A program made the translations under genes and the position numbers. Of a DNA stretch of 64,000 bases, positions 47,550 through 57,278 are shown in pieces. The notes below the pieces were generated by a model that worked only from the letters and a program-made list of their open reading frames with translations, ran no database searches and was not told the origin of the DNA. Origin of the DNA: Myxococcales bacterium (GTDB lineage: Bacteria; Myxococcota_A; Polyangia; Polyangiales; Polyangiaceae); NCBI GenBank assembly GCA_016703425.1, contig JADJCA010000007.1, forward strand, positions 496,001-560,000, read 5' to 3'. Positions within the stretch are counted from its first letter, which is position 1. Each line of letters begins with the position of its first letter.

Positions 47550-49955
47550 ATGACTCGCCCGTCGGACGGTAGGGAGCATACCAACGCTCCCAGCTCATCC
47601 GAAGACGATTACCGCCCCGAGGGGCCGACGGCGCGCGCCCGCGAGCGCGTCGGCTCGACGATCGTCGGGCGTTACCGGCTCGACGAGCTGCTCGGCGTCG
47701 GCGGCAGCGCGGCCGTGTACGCGGCCACGGAGCTCGAGTCGGGTCAGCGCTTCGCCATCAAGATTCTCCACCCGGAGCTCTCCGCGCGCGACGATCTCGT
47801 GCGGCGCTTTCTGCGCGAAGGGGCCATCGCCAAGAAGCTCGATCACCCGGGCCTGGTGCCCATCTTCGAAGACGGACACACGGAAGACGGCGCTGTCTTC
47901 TTGGTGATGGAGATGCTCGAGGGCCACACGCTCGAGCGCTGGGCCACCTTCGAGGAGCGCCTCCCCATCGTCGAGAGCCTGCGCGTCGCCGAGGAGGTGC
48001 TCGATCTCCTCGCAGCGGCTCACGACGCGGGGATCGTTCACCGCGACATCAAGCCGGCCAACCTCTTTCGAACGCGCTCCGGTGAGATCAAGGTCCTCGA
48101 TTTCGGCATCGCGCGCTTCTTCGAGGGCCCCAACGACGGCATGCAGACGCAACACGGCGCCGGCATGGGAACGCCGTCGTTCATGCCGCCGGAGCAGGCG
48201 CGCGGTCGCTGGAACCTCGTCGACGGGCGCACCGACGTCTGGGCCGTCGGCGCTGTGCTCTTTGCGGTCCTCTCGGGCGAGAAGCCGCGCATCGCCGAGA
48301 CCACGCATGAGGAGCTCCTCCTCGCGATGACCCAACCGGTGCGCTCCGTTCTCGACGCGGCGCCGCGCCTCCCGCCGCTCGTCGCCGATGTCGTGGACCG
48401 CGCCCTCGCGTTCGCAATGGACGATCGCTTCGCCTCGGCGCGCGCCATGCAGGCGGCGCTCCGCTCGGCCCGCGAGATCCTCGAGGACAAGAGCCCCGCG
48501 TCGGCGCCGACGCGACCCGACCTGCTCGTCATCGAGAACGCGCCGGAATCGCGCTCCATGGTCTTCGTCGCGCCGCCCCCCATCTCCGACAGCGACGTCG
48601 ATCCGGTGTCGCTCTCGGCGGCCGATCTCGAGACGCGCGAGCGGCCCCCGCTCATGGTCGCGCCAAGGCCGCCGGCGCCTCACGCGAAGAAGCCGTCAAC
48701 CGATCGGCCGCCGCCCTTGCCCGCCGCGGCGCGCCCGCGCGAAGCCGCCGGCGTGCAAGCGCCGCCGGCGCCGCTGCCGCCCGCACCAGGCCGTCCGCGC
48801 GGCGTCGACCCCGCGACGGTGCCGCGTTCGGACGTTCAATCGGGCGGCCTGTCATCGCTCGCGCGCAGCGTCGTCGGCTTCGACGCGGAGCATCGCTACA
48901 TCCTCGTGGCGGCGGAGGGCACGAACCTCATCGGCCTGCGCCTCCATCGGGGCATCGCGCTCTGGCGCCACCCGATCCCCGACGGACCGGTGTGGCTCGC
49001 GGTCTTTGGGCGCACCGTCGTGGTGGCGTCGGGGGCCTCGCTCTCCACCGTCGACCTGGTGACCGGCGAGGTCACGTTGCGGTCGGTCCTTCCCCGCCCC
49101 GTCGATCCCGACGATCGCGTGCCGAACGCGCCGGCCATCGTGTGGTTCCAGAACCCGCAACCGATGCTGGTGGCGCGCGCCAGCGGTTCGACGCTCCTCT
49201 CCATCCACGCAGGTCACGGGACAGTGGTTGCAGAGCGCACGTTTCCGTCGCGGGTCGAGATGGCCGCGTGGCACGACGTGCTCCTGGTGCTGCATGGCCG
49301 CGAGGGCGGAAAGACCCTCGAGATCTTGGACCCCATGACGTTGGCGACGGTCGCCGGGCCCGGCCGGGCGCCGATGCCCGACGCGGAGACCGTGGTCTCG
49401 GTCACCGCCGAAGGTCCCTTGCTCCTGGTGTCGGGAGAGAAGCGCGGCCTCTTCGGGAGCGGCAGCTACGTCAGCGTCATCGACGGTCGCAACATGCAAG
49501 AGCCCGTGGCGCTCCGCGACAAGGCCATCGAGCCGAGCGTGAGGCCGGTGCTCTCTGGCGGCGGTGTCATCGCGGTCCTCCGCATGCCGGAGGGGCATGC
49601 GCTCTTTGCCTGGCCCAGCGGAGCCACCGCCGGTACACCGCTCCCGCAGCGCAAGCTCGTGGCGCTCGCCGCCATGGGCCAGCTCGTCTTCACAGTCCTC
49701 GAAGACGGCACCGGCAGCCGTGAGCTCGCGACCATCGACGCGACCACGCTCGCGCCGCGCTTCGGCTACGGGCCGGTCGTTGAGGCAGCGTCACTCGTAG
49801 CGCCGGCGGGGCTCGGCGCGCCGCCGCTCGCGGAGCACTTCGTCCAGCGAAGCGAGTCCCGCGTCTTGGTGCTCGCGCCGACGGCGCCGACGCACGCGGA
49901 CGTGCGCTGCATGGCGCTGGAAGTCCGCGCAGGTACAGTGATTTCAAGACTTTGA
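47550..49955 (+). CDS. Ser/Thr protein kinase with C-terminal propeller-like region
   Basis: 801 residues. Kinase domain at 40-310 with GVGGSAAVY, Lys71 (FAIKIL), HRDIKPAN (164-171), DFG (184-186) and a GTPSFMPPEQ segment. A Pro-rich linker (about 310-440) is followed by about 350 residues of repeated beta strands (for example ALWRHPIPDGPVWLAVFG and VSVTAEGPLLLVSGEKRG), a PQQ-like propeller. There is no transmembrane helix, so unlike the kinase at 37905 it is predicted cytoplasmic, with the propeller as a sensor or substrate-binding part. Confidence 0.87.
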   Translation: MTRPSDGREHTNAPSSSEDDYRPEGPTARARERVGSTIVGRYRLDELLGVGGSAAVYAATELESGQRFAIKILHPELSARDDLVRRFLREGAIAKKLDHPGLVPIFEDGHTEDGAVFLVMEMLEGHTLERWATFEERLPIVESLRVAEEVLDLLAAAHDAGIVHRDIKPANLFRTRSGEIKVLDFGIARFFEGPNDGMQTQHGAGMGTPSFMPPEQARGRWNLVDGRTDVWAVGAVLFAVLSGEKPRIAETTHEELLLAMTQPVRSVLDAAPRLPPLVADVVDRALAFAMDDRFASARAMQAALRSAREILEDKSPASAPTRPDLLVIENAPESRSMVFVAPPPISDSDVDPVSLSAADLETRERPPLMVAPRPPAPHAKKPSTDRPPPLPAAARPREAAGVQAPPAPLPPAPGRPRGVDPATVPRSDVQSGGLSSLARSVVGFDAEHRYILVAAEGTNLIGLRLHRGIALWRHPIPDGPVWLAVFGRTVVVASGASLSTVDLVTGEVTLRSVLPRPVDPDDRVPNAPAIVWFQNPQPMLVARASGSTLLSIHAGHGTVVAERTFPSRVEMAAWHDVLLVLHGREGGKTLEILDPMTLATVAGPGRAPMPDAETVVSVTAEGPLLLVSGEKRGLFGSGSYVSVIDGRNMQEPVALRDKAIEPSVRPVLSGGGVIAVLRMPEGHALFAWPSGATAGTPLPQRKLVALAAMGQLVFTVLEDGTGSRELATIDATTLAPRFGYGPVVEAASLVAPAGLGAPPLAEHFVQRSESRVLVLAPTAPTHADVRCMALEVRAGTVISRL

Positions 49956-50056
49956 CGTGCCGCGTCGCGCGCAGCGGTGAGACGCGCGCTGCGCGCCAAC
50001 TCGGAAGTTGTCCATAGAGCGATTTAGGTCGCCATCACGTGCACTTACGTTCCTGC

Positions 50057-50100
50057 TTGAAGGATTTGGTCAGGGTACAAAAATATCTGACTTGTATTCT
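50057..50100 (+). promoter_or_regulatory. Possible sigma-70-like promoter upstream of the MYXO-CTERM protein
   Basis: The only strongly AT-rich patch in this region lies here. A TTGAAG at 50057 is followed after 18 bases by AAATAT; TTGGTC at 50066 is an alternative -35. Neither pair is a close consensus match. Confidence 0.3.
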
Positions 50101-50171
50101 TTGGTCGCATGCTAAACCAGCCTCGCTGCCGGCCGGAAATACCAGCCCCGGCTCGCTCCTGGAGAGGCTCA

Positions 50172-51611
50172 ATGACGCGTCGTTCGGTTGTTTCGCTCGC
50201 TGCCCTTTCGTCCGTCGTCCTTTTCGCCGACTTGGCAAGCGCCCAGGCCGTTTCCGACAAGAGCTCGAGCGCCACGGCGCCGCTCATCTGGCGCACCCGC
50301 GACAGCTTCTTCAACGTGGGCACGTCCCTCGGCGACAGCGACGTCGCCCTTGAGGTTGGCTTCAGCTTCCAGCCCGAGACCGACCCGCAGAAGGATCTCC
50401 TTCGCGTCGACATGTCCAAGGGCGCGCTCATCGAGGCGAGCTGGGGTGACGACAAGAACATCACCATCAAGTCCCTCGGCACGCAGCAGAAGGAAGGCGT
50501 CTTCTCCGCCGAATACGTCATCAAGCCGGGCGTCGAGATCACCGTCGACGCCGGTGCCTTCGGCACCTTCAACAAGTTCTGGGACGCCAGCGGCCTCTTG
50601 AACAAGGCCCCCGGCAGCAAGTTCGACCCGCACTCCAAGGGCCAGTCGCCGTTCGAACCCTGGGGCTGGAACGGCGCGCAGTTCACCATCCCGAGCGCGC
50701 CCATTGCGGAGAGCAAGATCGTCAGCACGACCTTCGAGGCGCTCGGCGCGAGCAAGAGCACCATCGAGGGCAACATCGCCGTCGCGATGACCACGACGCC
50801 GAAGTTCACCTACAAGACGACGTCGATCCAGCTCGATGCGAACAAGCCCCTCACGAAGGAGGGCGAAGAGCTCCAGATCCCCACCATCGACGCCGACTAC
50901 CTCGAGGTGGAAGCGCTCGTGAAGGGTCGCCTCGACTACGAAGGCAACATGGTGGTCCGTCCCGTCGTCGAGGTCACGTCGATCGCGGGCTTCAACCTCC
51001 CGTTCACCATCGACCTCGCCGGCATCGCCGACGCCCAGGTGCCCTACGGCAACGACAAGACCAAGACGCCCGGCGATCTCGACGGCCCGCTCGCCGTCAA
51101 CTTCCCCAAGGCCACGTTCCACATCGCGCTCCCGAACGTGAAGGTCCGCACCAAGTCGCTCGACATGGGCACCGTGACGCTCGGCCAAGAGGTCAAGAAG
51201 ACCGTTCAGATCGACAACACCGGCGAGATGGGCGCCACCGTCGAGTTTGAGAGCACCGATCCGCAGTTCAAGGTCGGCAAGGCGACGCAGATCGCCATCA
51301 AGGGCAAGTACGAGCTCGAAGTGCTGTTCGTCCCGCAGAACGCCGGCCCCGCGGCGGGGAAGATCCTCGTCAAGTCCAACGACCCCAACGAGTCCAAGGT
51401 CGAGATCAACGTGACGGCGAACGGCGCCAAGCCGCTCGCCGCGCCGCCGCCGAAGGCCGAGGAGCCGCCGGCCGTGGTGGCCACACCCGGCAGCGACAGC
51501 GGCTGCGGCTGCGACGTCGTGGGCCAGAAGAAGAACCAGACGACGACGCTCCTCGGTGGCGCGCTCTTCGCGCTCGGCCTCGCCGGCCTCGCGCGTCGAC
51601 GCCGCAACTGA
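50172..51611 (+). CDS. Secreted protein with MYXO-CTERM-like anchor
   Basis: 479 residues from the ATG at 50172 (GGAGAGG nearby upstream). Signal peptide ends ASAQA. The mature region is beta-rich; residues 330-420 look like an ASPM/SPD-2/Hydin or Ig-like domain (VKKTVQIDNTGEMGATVEFE, then LEVLFVPQNAGPAAGKILV). After a Pro-rich linker comes SGCGCDVVG, a hydrophobic stretch (LLGGALFALGLAGL) and RRRRN, the pattern of the MYXO-CTERM sorting tag used for surface display in Myxococcota. Upstream promoter candidate at 50057-50100. Confidence 0.82.
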   Translation: MTRRSVVSLAALSSVVLFADLASAQAVSDKSSSATAPLIWRTRDSFFNVGTSLGDSDVALEVGFSFQPETDPQKDLLRVDMSKGALIEASWGDDKNITIKSLGTQQKEGVFSAEYVIKPGVEITVDAGAFGTFNKFWDASGLLNKAPGSKFDPHSKGQSPFEPWGWNGAQFTIPSAPIAESKIVSTTFEALGASKSTIEGNIAVAMTTTPKFTYKTTSIQLDANKPLTKEGEELQIPTIDADYLEVEALVKGRLDYEGNMVVRPVVEVTSIAGFNLPFTIDLAGIADAQVPYGNDKTKTPGDLDGPLAVNFPKATFHIALPNVKVRTKSLDMGTVTLGQEVKKTVQIDNTGEMGATVEFESTDPQFKVGKATQIAIKGKYELEVLFVPQNAGPAAGKILVKSNDPNESKVEINVTANGAKPLAAPPPKAEEPPAVVATPGSDSGCGCDVVGQKKNQTTTLLGGALFALGLAGLARRRRN

Positions 51612-51646
51612 GCGGCCGGCTGTAGCCGACTCTAACGGCTCGATGG

Positions 51647-51678
51647 AAGGCTCGCCTCGGCGGGCCTTCTTCGTTTTG
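51647..51678 (+). terminator. Intrinsic terminator after the MYXO-CTERM gene
   Basis: GAAGGCTCGCC at 51647-51657 pairs with GGCGGGCCTTC at 51660-51670 with one G-T pair, followed by TTCGTTTT. It lies 35 bases after the stop. Confidence 0.7.
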
Positions 51679-51746
51679 TCCGCACCGAGAGGGCGAGGCT
51701 CCGTGTGGCCGTGGACGGCGACCGCCGACGGTATTAGACCGCCTGC

Positions 51747-52910
51747 ATGCCCGACTTCTTCGACCTCGCGAGGCACCTGTCCCCCGAAGAGCGCTCCATC
51801 CAGGAGAGCGTGCGTCGCTTCGTCGACGCTCGCGTCCTGCCGAGCATCGGTGAGCACTTCGAGAAGGGAACGTTCCCCACCGAGCTCATCAGCGAGATCG
51901 CCGGCCTCGGTCTACTTGGGTGCAATCTACAGGGCTACGGCTGCGCCGGTCTGTCGGAGACCGCGTACGGCCTCGCGATGCAGGAGCTGGAGCGCGGCGA
52001 CTCAGGCGTCCGCAGCTTCGCGAGCGTGCAGGGCAGCTTGGTCATGTACCCCATTCACACCTTTGGCTCGGAGGCGCAAAAGGAGCGTTACCTGCCGAAG
52101 ATGGCGAAGGGCGAGATCATCGGCTGCTTCGGCCTCACGGAGCCGGATCACGGTTCGAACCCGGCGGGCATGCGCACCGTTGCCATCGACGACGGCGCCC
52201 ACTGGGTCCTGAACGGCACCAAGCGGTGGATCACCAACGGCAACGTGGCCCAAGTCGCGCTCGTCTGGGCCAAGGTCGGCGGCCCCGAGGGTCTGGTCCG
52301 CGGATTCTTGGTCCCCACAGAGACGAAGGGGTTCGAAGCGCGCCTCATTCACAAGAAGATGAGCCTCCGCGCCAGCGTCACCAGCGAGCTCATCCTCGAG
52401 GACGTCCGCGTCCCGAAAGACGCCGTGCTCCCCAACGTCGTCGGCATGAAGGGCCCGCTCTCATGCCTCACGTCGGCGCGCTTCGGCATTGCGTGGGGCG
52501 TCATCGGCGCGATGCACGCGTGTTTTGATTCGGCCCTCGACTACGCGAAGCACCGCGTTCAGTTCGCCGGCAAGCCCATCGCGTCGCACCAGCTCGTGCA
52601 GGCAAAGTTCGCCGAGATGCTGACGCAGATCACCTCGGCGCAGCTCATGGCCCTCGAGGCGACGCGGCTCAAGGAGCAGAAGCAGCTCCGGCCGCAACAC
52701 GTGAGCATGATCAAGCGCAACAACGTGCGCGCAGCCCTCGAGATCGCGCGAACGTGCCGCGACATCCTCGGTGGCAACGGCATCACGCTCGAGTACCCGG
52801 TGATGCGCCACCTCTGCAACCTCGAGACGGTCTCCACCTACGAGGGGACCCACGACGTGCACACGTTGATCTTGGGGCAAGACGTGACCGGGATCAGCGC
52901 CTTCGAGTGA
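51747..52910 (+). CDS. gcdH: Acyl-CoA dehydrogenase, probable glutaryl-CoA dehydrogenase
   Basis: 387 residues. FAD acyl-CoA dehydrogenase fold with GCFGLTEPDHGSNP and SNGTK-type WVLNGTKRWITNGN signatures, and the catalytic base in STYEGTHDVHTLILG (Glu366), the glutaryl-CoA dehydrogenase pattern. LNLQGYGCAG-like CNLQGYGCAGLSETAYG and RSFASVQGSLVMYPIHTFG also match this branch. It would oxidatively decarboxylate glutaryl-CoA to crotonyl-CoA in lysine and tryptophan breakdown. Single gene; no electron-transfer flavoprotein genes nearby. Confidence 0.88.
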   Translation: MPDFFDLARHLSPEERSIQESVRRFVDARVLPSIGEHFEKGTFPTELISEIAGLGLLGCNLQGYGCAGLSETAYGLAMQELERGDSGVRSFASVQGSLVMYPIHTFGSEAQKERYLPKMAKGEIIGCFGLTEPDHGSNPAGMRTVAIDDGAHWVLNGTKRWITNGNVAQVALVWAKVGGPEGLVRGFLVPTETKGFEARLIHKKMSLRASVTSELILEDVRVPKDAVLPNVVGMKGPLSCLTSARFGIAWGVIGAMHACFDSALDYAKHRVQFAGKPIASHQLVQAKFAEMLTQITSAQLMALEATRLKEQKQLRPQHVSMIKRNNVRAALEIARTCRDILGGNGITLEYPVMRHLCNLETVSTYEGTHDVHTLILGQDVTGISAFE

Positions 52911-52964
52911 CGCGCCGCCTAGCGGGTCACCGCGCGACGCGGCTTGGAGGGCAGAGCTTGCCGC

Positions 52965-53850
52965 TCAGAGAGACAAGTCGAGCGTCATCCGGAAGAAGAC
53001 GCCGTTGGTCGAGAGCGCCCCGAGCTTCGTGCTGGCCACGGGCCGCGGATCGTCGCGGTCCGTCGGTTCGAGCTTGAGATTCGCCGCCGTCGCCAGTTGA
53101 ACGCCGACCTCCGGCGTGAGCCAGAAGCGCGCGCGATGCCGCGTTGGCGCCGCGTGCGGCCCCAGAAGGAGCGAAGCGCCCAGCGAGAGGTCCGTAGCAA
53201 AGGACCAAGCCGAGCCGCGAAGCTGGCTCGGCGCCGAAGGATCGGTGACGTCGAAACGAAGGAGCTGCGCACCGGGCGCCACGCGAGCGAAACCGTAGAC
53301 CAGAGGCCGTGGGTGAAAGCGCGCCTCGATGGGAAGCGCGAAGCGCTCCGACGTGAGGCCTGCAGCGAGGCCTCGCATCGAGGAGCCTCGACCGCCGTGA
53401 TCCCACGCAAGGCCCGCCGCGAGCGCGAACCGATCCCGACCGAAGAGCGTCCGCGACGCCGCGAGCGTGACGCCGGCGAGCGCGTCGCCCTTCGCGAAGG
53501 CGTCGAAGGTCGAGTCGCCGACGGATGCGACCCGGAAGCCGAGCGACATTTTCCAAGAGTCTCGCTTGGTCCCCGAGCTCTCCCGTGAGGACGCGACTCG
53601 GCTCCTCCGCGGGCTCGGCGCCACCGGGCGACTCCTCGCTCGGCGACGACGGTGCTGGAGCCGGCTGCGCGCGTTCGACGGTCGGCGGAGCAACTGGCGC
53701 GGCGGCTGCCCCCGTGGACGGCGGAGGCGACGGCGGTACCGGGCCCGGTACCGGGGCTGCCGCAGGCTCATCGGCGCGCGCGCCCCCGGCGAGGGCAGAC
53801 GAGGCCAGGAGGAGAGCAACGCTGAGCCGTCGCCGCATGAGCACGCGCAT
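52965..53850 (-). pseudogene. Exported barrel-like protein with a frameshift
   Basis: The ATG at 53850 overlaps the upstream stop. The start frame gives a signal peptide (cleavage after GGARA), a Pro/Ala-rich linker and SRVLTGELG, then degenerates. The other frame continues with DSWKMSLGFRVASVGDSTF and alternating beta strands ending TLDLSL, like an outer-membrane barrel that ends in an aromatic or hydrophobic residue. Removing one base from the C run at 53571-53574 (GGGG to GGG on the coding strand) joins them: 294 residues, divisible by three. Sequencing error or pseudogene. Confidence 0.65.
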
Positions 53851-55535
53851 CACTGCACCCCTTCCAAGAGAAGGCCTGAATAGGCGACGGTGCGCGCCGG
53901 ATCGGGCGTCAGTGCGTCGAGGAGCGTCAAGCCGACGGCGCCTCGCGCGTGCACCGCCACGAGGGCCCGGCCACTGGGTGCCTCGATGTCGTAGACGGCG
54001 TCGATGTTTCGCTCGACGTCGAGCGTCTGGGGTCGGGCGTCCGCGAGCCCGATGGCCGCGAGCTTGCCGGTGCCTGGTTGAAACGCCCAGGCTCGAGCGC
54101 CGTCGGAAGAGACCTCGAGCGAGAGGGCGTTCGCCGTCGACACGAGCGGCGAGGCCGTGCGGTCCTTGAGGTTGAGGATCGCGAAGCTCGCGGTGCCGGA
54201 GGCGCCAGAAGTCCCGCGGCCAAGCTCGAGCACCTTGAGCTCGGGTCGCGGCGGCGGCACGTCCTTGACGGACGCGACGGCACCGCCGACCGAGACGAAC
54301 TCAACGGAGCGATAGGGCACGCCGCTCGTCCTGCCCAGAGACCAGAACGCGACGCCCGCCCCCGAGCCGCCCCAAAGGAGCGCCACATCGGAGCTTGCCG
54401 CCGGAGCGGCCACGGCGGCAACGTCTCGCGTGACGAGCGACACGCGCGTGAACGGTGCCGGCAACGTCACCTTGTCGGTCACGCCGGTCTCGGGTTCGAC
54501 GAGCACGGCGCTGGAGATGCCGGGGACGATCGCGGCGAGTCGAAGACCGCCGTCGGTGCGGACGAAGGCGAGATCCGAAGGCGGGCCGCCGACGTCGACG
54601 AGGTTGACGGTGGGCGAGAAGTCGTTGGCGTTGGGGGGCGGCGTGGTGCCTGCCGCCGCCGCCGTCGCCGGTCCGAGGGTGAGCGTCACAACGCTCGAGT
54701 CGCTTTCGCTGCGAATGGCGATGCGGGTGTCGTCGTTGCGCGTCGGCTCGCCATCGTCGAAGACGAGGCCCGCAGGCTTCAGCACCTTGCTCGTGCTGCC
54801 GCTGCCGAGGCGCACCGTGATCTCGGGGCGCTCCGGCTTGTCCTTCAGGTGATCGAGGTCGAGCAGCGCGACGTCTTGCTCCGTCTCGGCGATGAGCAGT
54901 CGCCGCGAGCCCCCGGGGAGCGAGAGCGGCGGCGTGAACGTGAAGCGGCGAGGCGTGCCGCCGAAGCTCCGCAGCGTGCGGGAGGTGGCGGCCGAGTCGG
55001 TCGACGGATCGTCGAGGTCGAGGACGACGACCTCGTTGGGGTTCTCCACAAACGACGCCTTGAGGTTCGCCGTGCCCGCCGGCGCTGCGTGCAGCGCGAC
55101 GTAACGCCCCAGCGGGTCGAGCGTCAACGCGCTCTGCGCGTTCTTGAGGGCGAACGTGCGGTGGATCGTGGCGCCGCCGGAGCGGCGAATGACGGTGAGC
55201 GACGGGCGGGCGTCCTTCTCTTCACGACGCGGCTGGTCGCCGGCAGACAAGACGAAGAGTGTCGTGCGATCGCGCGAGAGCGCCGTGGCCACAACGTTGG
55301 GCCCGACGGCCACCGAGCTCCGCGCGAGTCCGAGGTCTGGCTCCGGCACAGCGAGCACGACGCGCTTCGCCGACTCGTCGACGACGGCAACCGCGTCGAC
55401 GAGCCCGTGACGCGCCCCGATGCGGATGGGGTCGTTCCACACGTCGGCGCGCTCGCCACAAGCAAGGCCGGCTCCCGCCGCGAGGACGAGAAAGAGAGGC
55501 ATCAACGACCGGTCACGAACGCTCATCGGCCTCAT
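53850..55535 (-). CDS. Beta-propeller lipoprotein
   Basis: 561 residues from the ATG at 55535. Signal peptide with lipobox AGLAC (near residue 26). The rest has WD/YVTN-like propeller strands (RTTLFVLSAGDQPRREEKDA, then NEVVVLDLDDPSTDS). Its start overlaps the upstream gene's stop (ATGA) and its stop overlaps the next start. An early motif VWNDPIRI resembles IWNDPLTF in the upstream protein. Surface or periplasmic; ligand unknown. Confidence 0.78.
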   Translation of the reverse strand: MRPMSVRDRSLMPLFLVLAAGAGLACGERADVWNDPIRIGARHGLVDAVAVVDESAKRVVLAVPEPDLGLARSSVAVGPNVVATALSRDRTTLFVLSAGDQPRREEKDARPSLTVIRRSGGATIHRTFALKNAQSALTLDPLGRYVALHAAPAGTANLKASFVENPNEVVVLDLDDPSTDSAATSRTLRSFGGTPRRFTFTPPLSLPGGSRRLLIAETEQDVALLDLDHLKDKPERPEITVRLGSGSTSKVLKPAGLVFDDGEPTRNDDTRIAIRSESDSSVVTLTLGPATAAAAGTTPPPNANDFSPTVNLVDVGGPPSDLAFVRTDGGLRLAAIVPGISSAVLVEPETGVTDKVTLPAPFTRVSLVTRDVAAVAAPAASSDVALLWGGSGAGVAFWSLGRTSGVPYRSVEFVSVGGAVASVKDVPPPRPELKVLELGRGTSGASGTASFAILNLKDRTASPLVSTANALSLEVSSDGARAWAFQPGTGKLAAIGLADARPQTLDVERNIDAVYDIEAPSGRALVAVHARGAVGLTLLDALTPDPARTVAYSGLLLEGVQ

Positions 55536-57142
55536 CGCCCCACCGATCCATCGACGACGCGCGCCGCCAGCTCGAAGCCCGTCAACGTGCGCGCGGCGCC
55601 CGTCGCAAAGTCGATAAACGTGATGCGTCCCTCGGGGTGCTCTTGTGCGACGAAGGCGCGCCGCGACCGCGCGGCGACGCCAGCGGCAATGGGCGGACTC
55701 GCCAGCGTGTAGCGCTGAACCATGAGCGACGGGAAGCTCGCGAGGGAGGCCCGGTAGACCTTCGACCGATCGTCGCGCTCCGTGATGATGGCCCGATCGC
55801 TCTCCGGCGCGATGGCCACCTGCATCGTAGGCGCTTCCGTGGCCACAATCTTCGCGGGAAGCTCGGCGGAGAGCGGCACGAGGCTGAAGGCGCTCGTGGC
55901 CGGCCCACCGGCGCTGGCGCTCACCGGCGGATGAAAGATGACGGCGTGGGCGCCTGATGGCGCGAGGAACGCCGCGAGCACCGGTGAGTACAAGCGTGTG
56001 GGCCGCGTCGTGGCCGGCGTCGTCGAGAAGTCGAGGACGCTCATGCGTTCCACTGACGGGTCGGTGGTGTAGAGGAGTGCGCGGCTGCCTTCGGGCGCGA
56101 ACGCGACCGACCCAACGGTCTCGCCGGGAAGCGTCACCGTGTCGAAGGTCAAAGGGTCGTTCCAAATCTGCGGAATGGGCAGGATGACGGCCTTGGCGGT
56201 GCTCCGAACGACCGCAATGGCGCGGTCGCCGTTGGGCCCAAGGTCGAGATCGGTAACGGGCCCGTCGAGCGTGACGGTCTTGCGCGTCCCATCAACGAGC
56301 GAGATCACCGTGAGCGTCGATGCACCGTCGCGACGCACGAGCGCGTAGGCGCCGTCGGGGGTGAGCGACACGTCGCGAGAGCCGGGATCCTCTAGCGGTG
56401 CGTCGGAGAGCGCGACGTTCTTGGATACGCGCGGGCCCGACGCCGTCGCGAGCTCAACAACGGAGACCCCGTCTTGCGTGACCGCGAACGCTTTGTCACC
56501 GGCGGCCGAGAAGCCAATCGCGACAGGTCGGTAGCCGACGGCGAGGACCGTGGAGCGACGGGTCGCGAGGTCGACGATGCACACGTCTTGAAAACCGAGG
56601 GTCTTGGGCGCGCTGGCCTCGCGGCGCGCGTCGGTCCACGCGATGGCCGTGAGGCCGTTGGGCGCGACAGCCCAACGATTGCCGCCGCTCGGCACCGGCA
56701 CCGTGGCCACGTCGAGGGTCGCTCCAACGCCGATGAGCGTGGCGTCCTTTGAGCCGCTGTTCAGAACGATGACCTTGTCGTCGTCGCAAGGCTTCGGCGC
56801 ACACGTCGGCGGAACCGTCGCGAGGAAGGTCGGCTGATTGCCGGCTTCGAGGGTGCGCACCGCGAGCGTGGTCGCGTCCACGAAGGCCACGCGCCCGCTG
56901 CGCGGGTTTGCAGTCCACACGTATCGGCCCGTCGCTACGGGAGCCTCGTAGAGCGATTCGAGCTCACGTTCGGGGGCGGCCGCGTCGCTCGACGCCCCTC
57001 CGGCGGTCGCTCCAGAGGCGGAGGGATCACCGGGAAACGCGCCCCGTTCCGCTGAGGAGGACAACGCGTCGCCCGAGGCGCCGCACGCGAGCGGCGCGCA
57101 CGCGAGCGAGACGAGGAGCCATCGCCGCTTAGTCACCATCAT
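55532..57142 (-). CDS. Beta-propeller lipoprotein, first gene of the operon
   Basis: 536 residues from the ATG at 57142, with GGAGGA seven bases upstream (strong). Signal peptide with lipobox PLAC (near residue 20). Propeller-type strands recur (GRVAFVDATTLAVRTLEAGN, GFQDVCIVDLATRRSTVLAVG, ALVRRDGASTLTVISLVDG). It contains the short IWNDPLTF also found in variant form in the downstream lipoprotein, a sign that the two may be paralogous partners. Divergent start overlapping the beta-helix gene region. Confidence 0.8.
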   Translation of the reverse strand: MMVTKRRWLLVSLACAPLACGASGDALSSSAERGAFPGDPSASGATAGGASSDAAAPERELESLYEAPVATGRYVWTANPRSGRVAFVDATTLAVRTLEAGNQPTFLATVPPTCAPKPCDDDKVIVLNSGSKDATLIGVGATLDVATVPVPSGGNRWAVAPNGLTAIAWTDARREASAPKTLGFQDVCIVDLATRRSTVLAVGYRPVAIGFSAAGDKAFAVTQDGVSVVELATASGPRVSKNVALSDAPLEDPGSRDVSLTPDGAYALVRRDGASTLTVISLVDGTRKTVTLDGPVTDLDLGPNGDRAIAVVRSTAKAVILPIPQIWNDPLTFDTVTLPGETVGSVAFAPEGSRALLYTTDPSVERMSVLDFSTTPATTRPTRLYSPVLAAFLAPSGAHAVIFHPPVSASAGGPATSAFSLVPLSAELPAKIVATEAPTMQVAIAPESDRAIITERDDRSKVYRASLASFPSLMVQRYTLASPPIAAGVAARSRRAFVAQEHPEGRITFIDFATGAARTLTGFELAARVVDGSVGR

Positions 57143-57278
57143 GGTTCGTTCCTCCGCAACAGCAGTGCCAACGCCATTTCCTCGACGAACACTGTATCCT
57201 TCCCGCACGGACCGCGCTCGCCCCGTGACACTCGTGTCATCCCGACCCCAAACTGGCGGCCTCGTGGCGCGCCTTGGC

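Noticed and set aside
52152..52162. GGTTCGAACCC, like a tRNA T-arm
   Set aside because: It lies inside the well-supported gcdH gene, and no acceptor stem, D-arm or anticodon fits around it.
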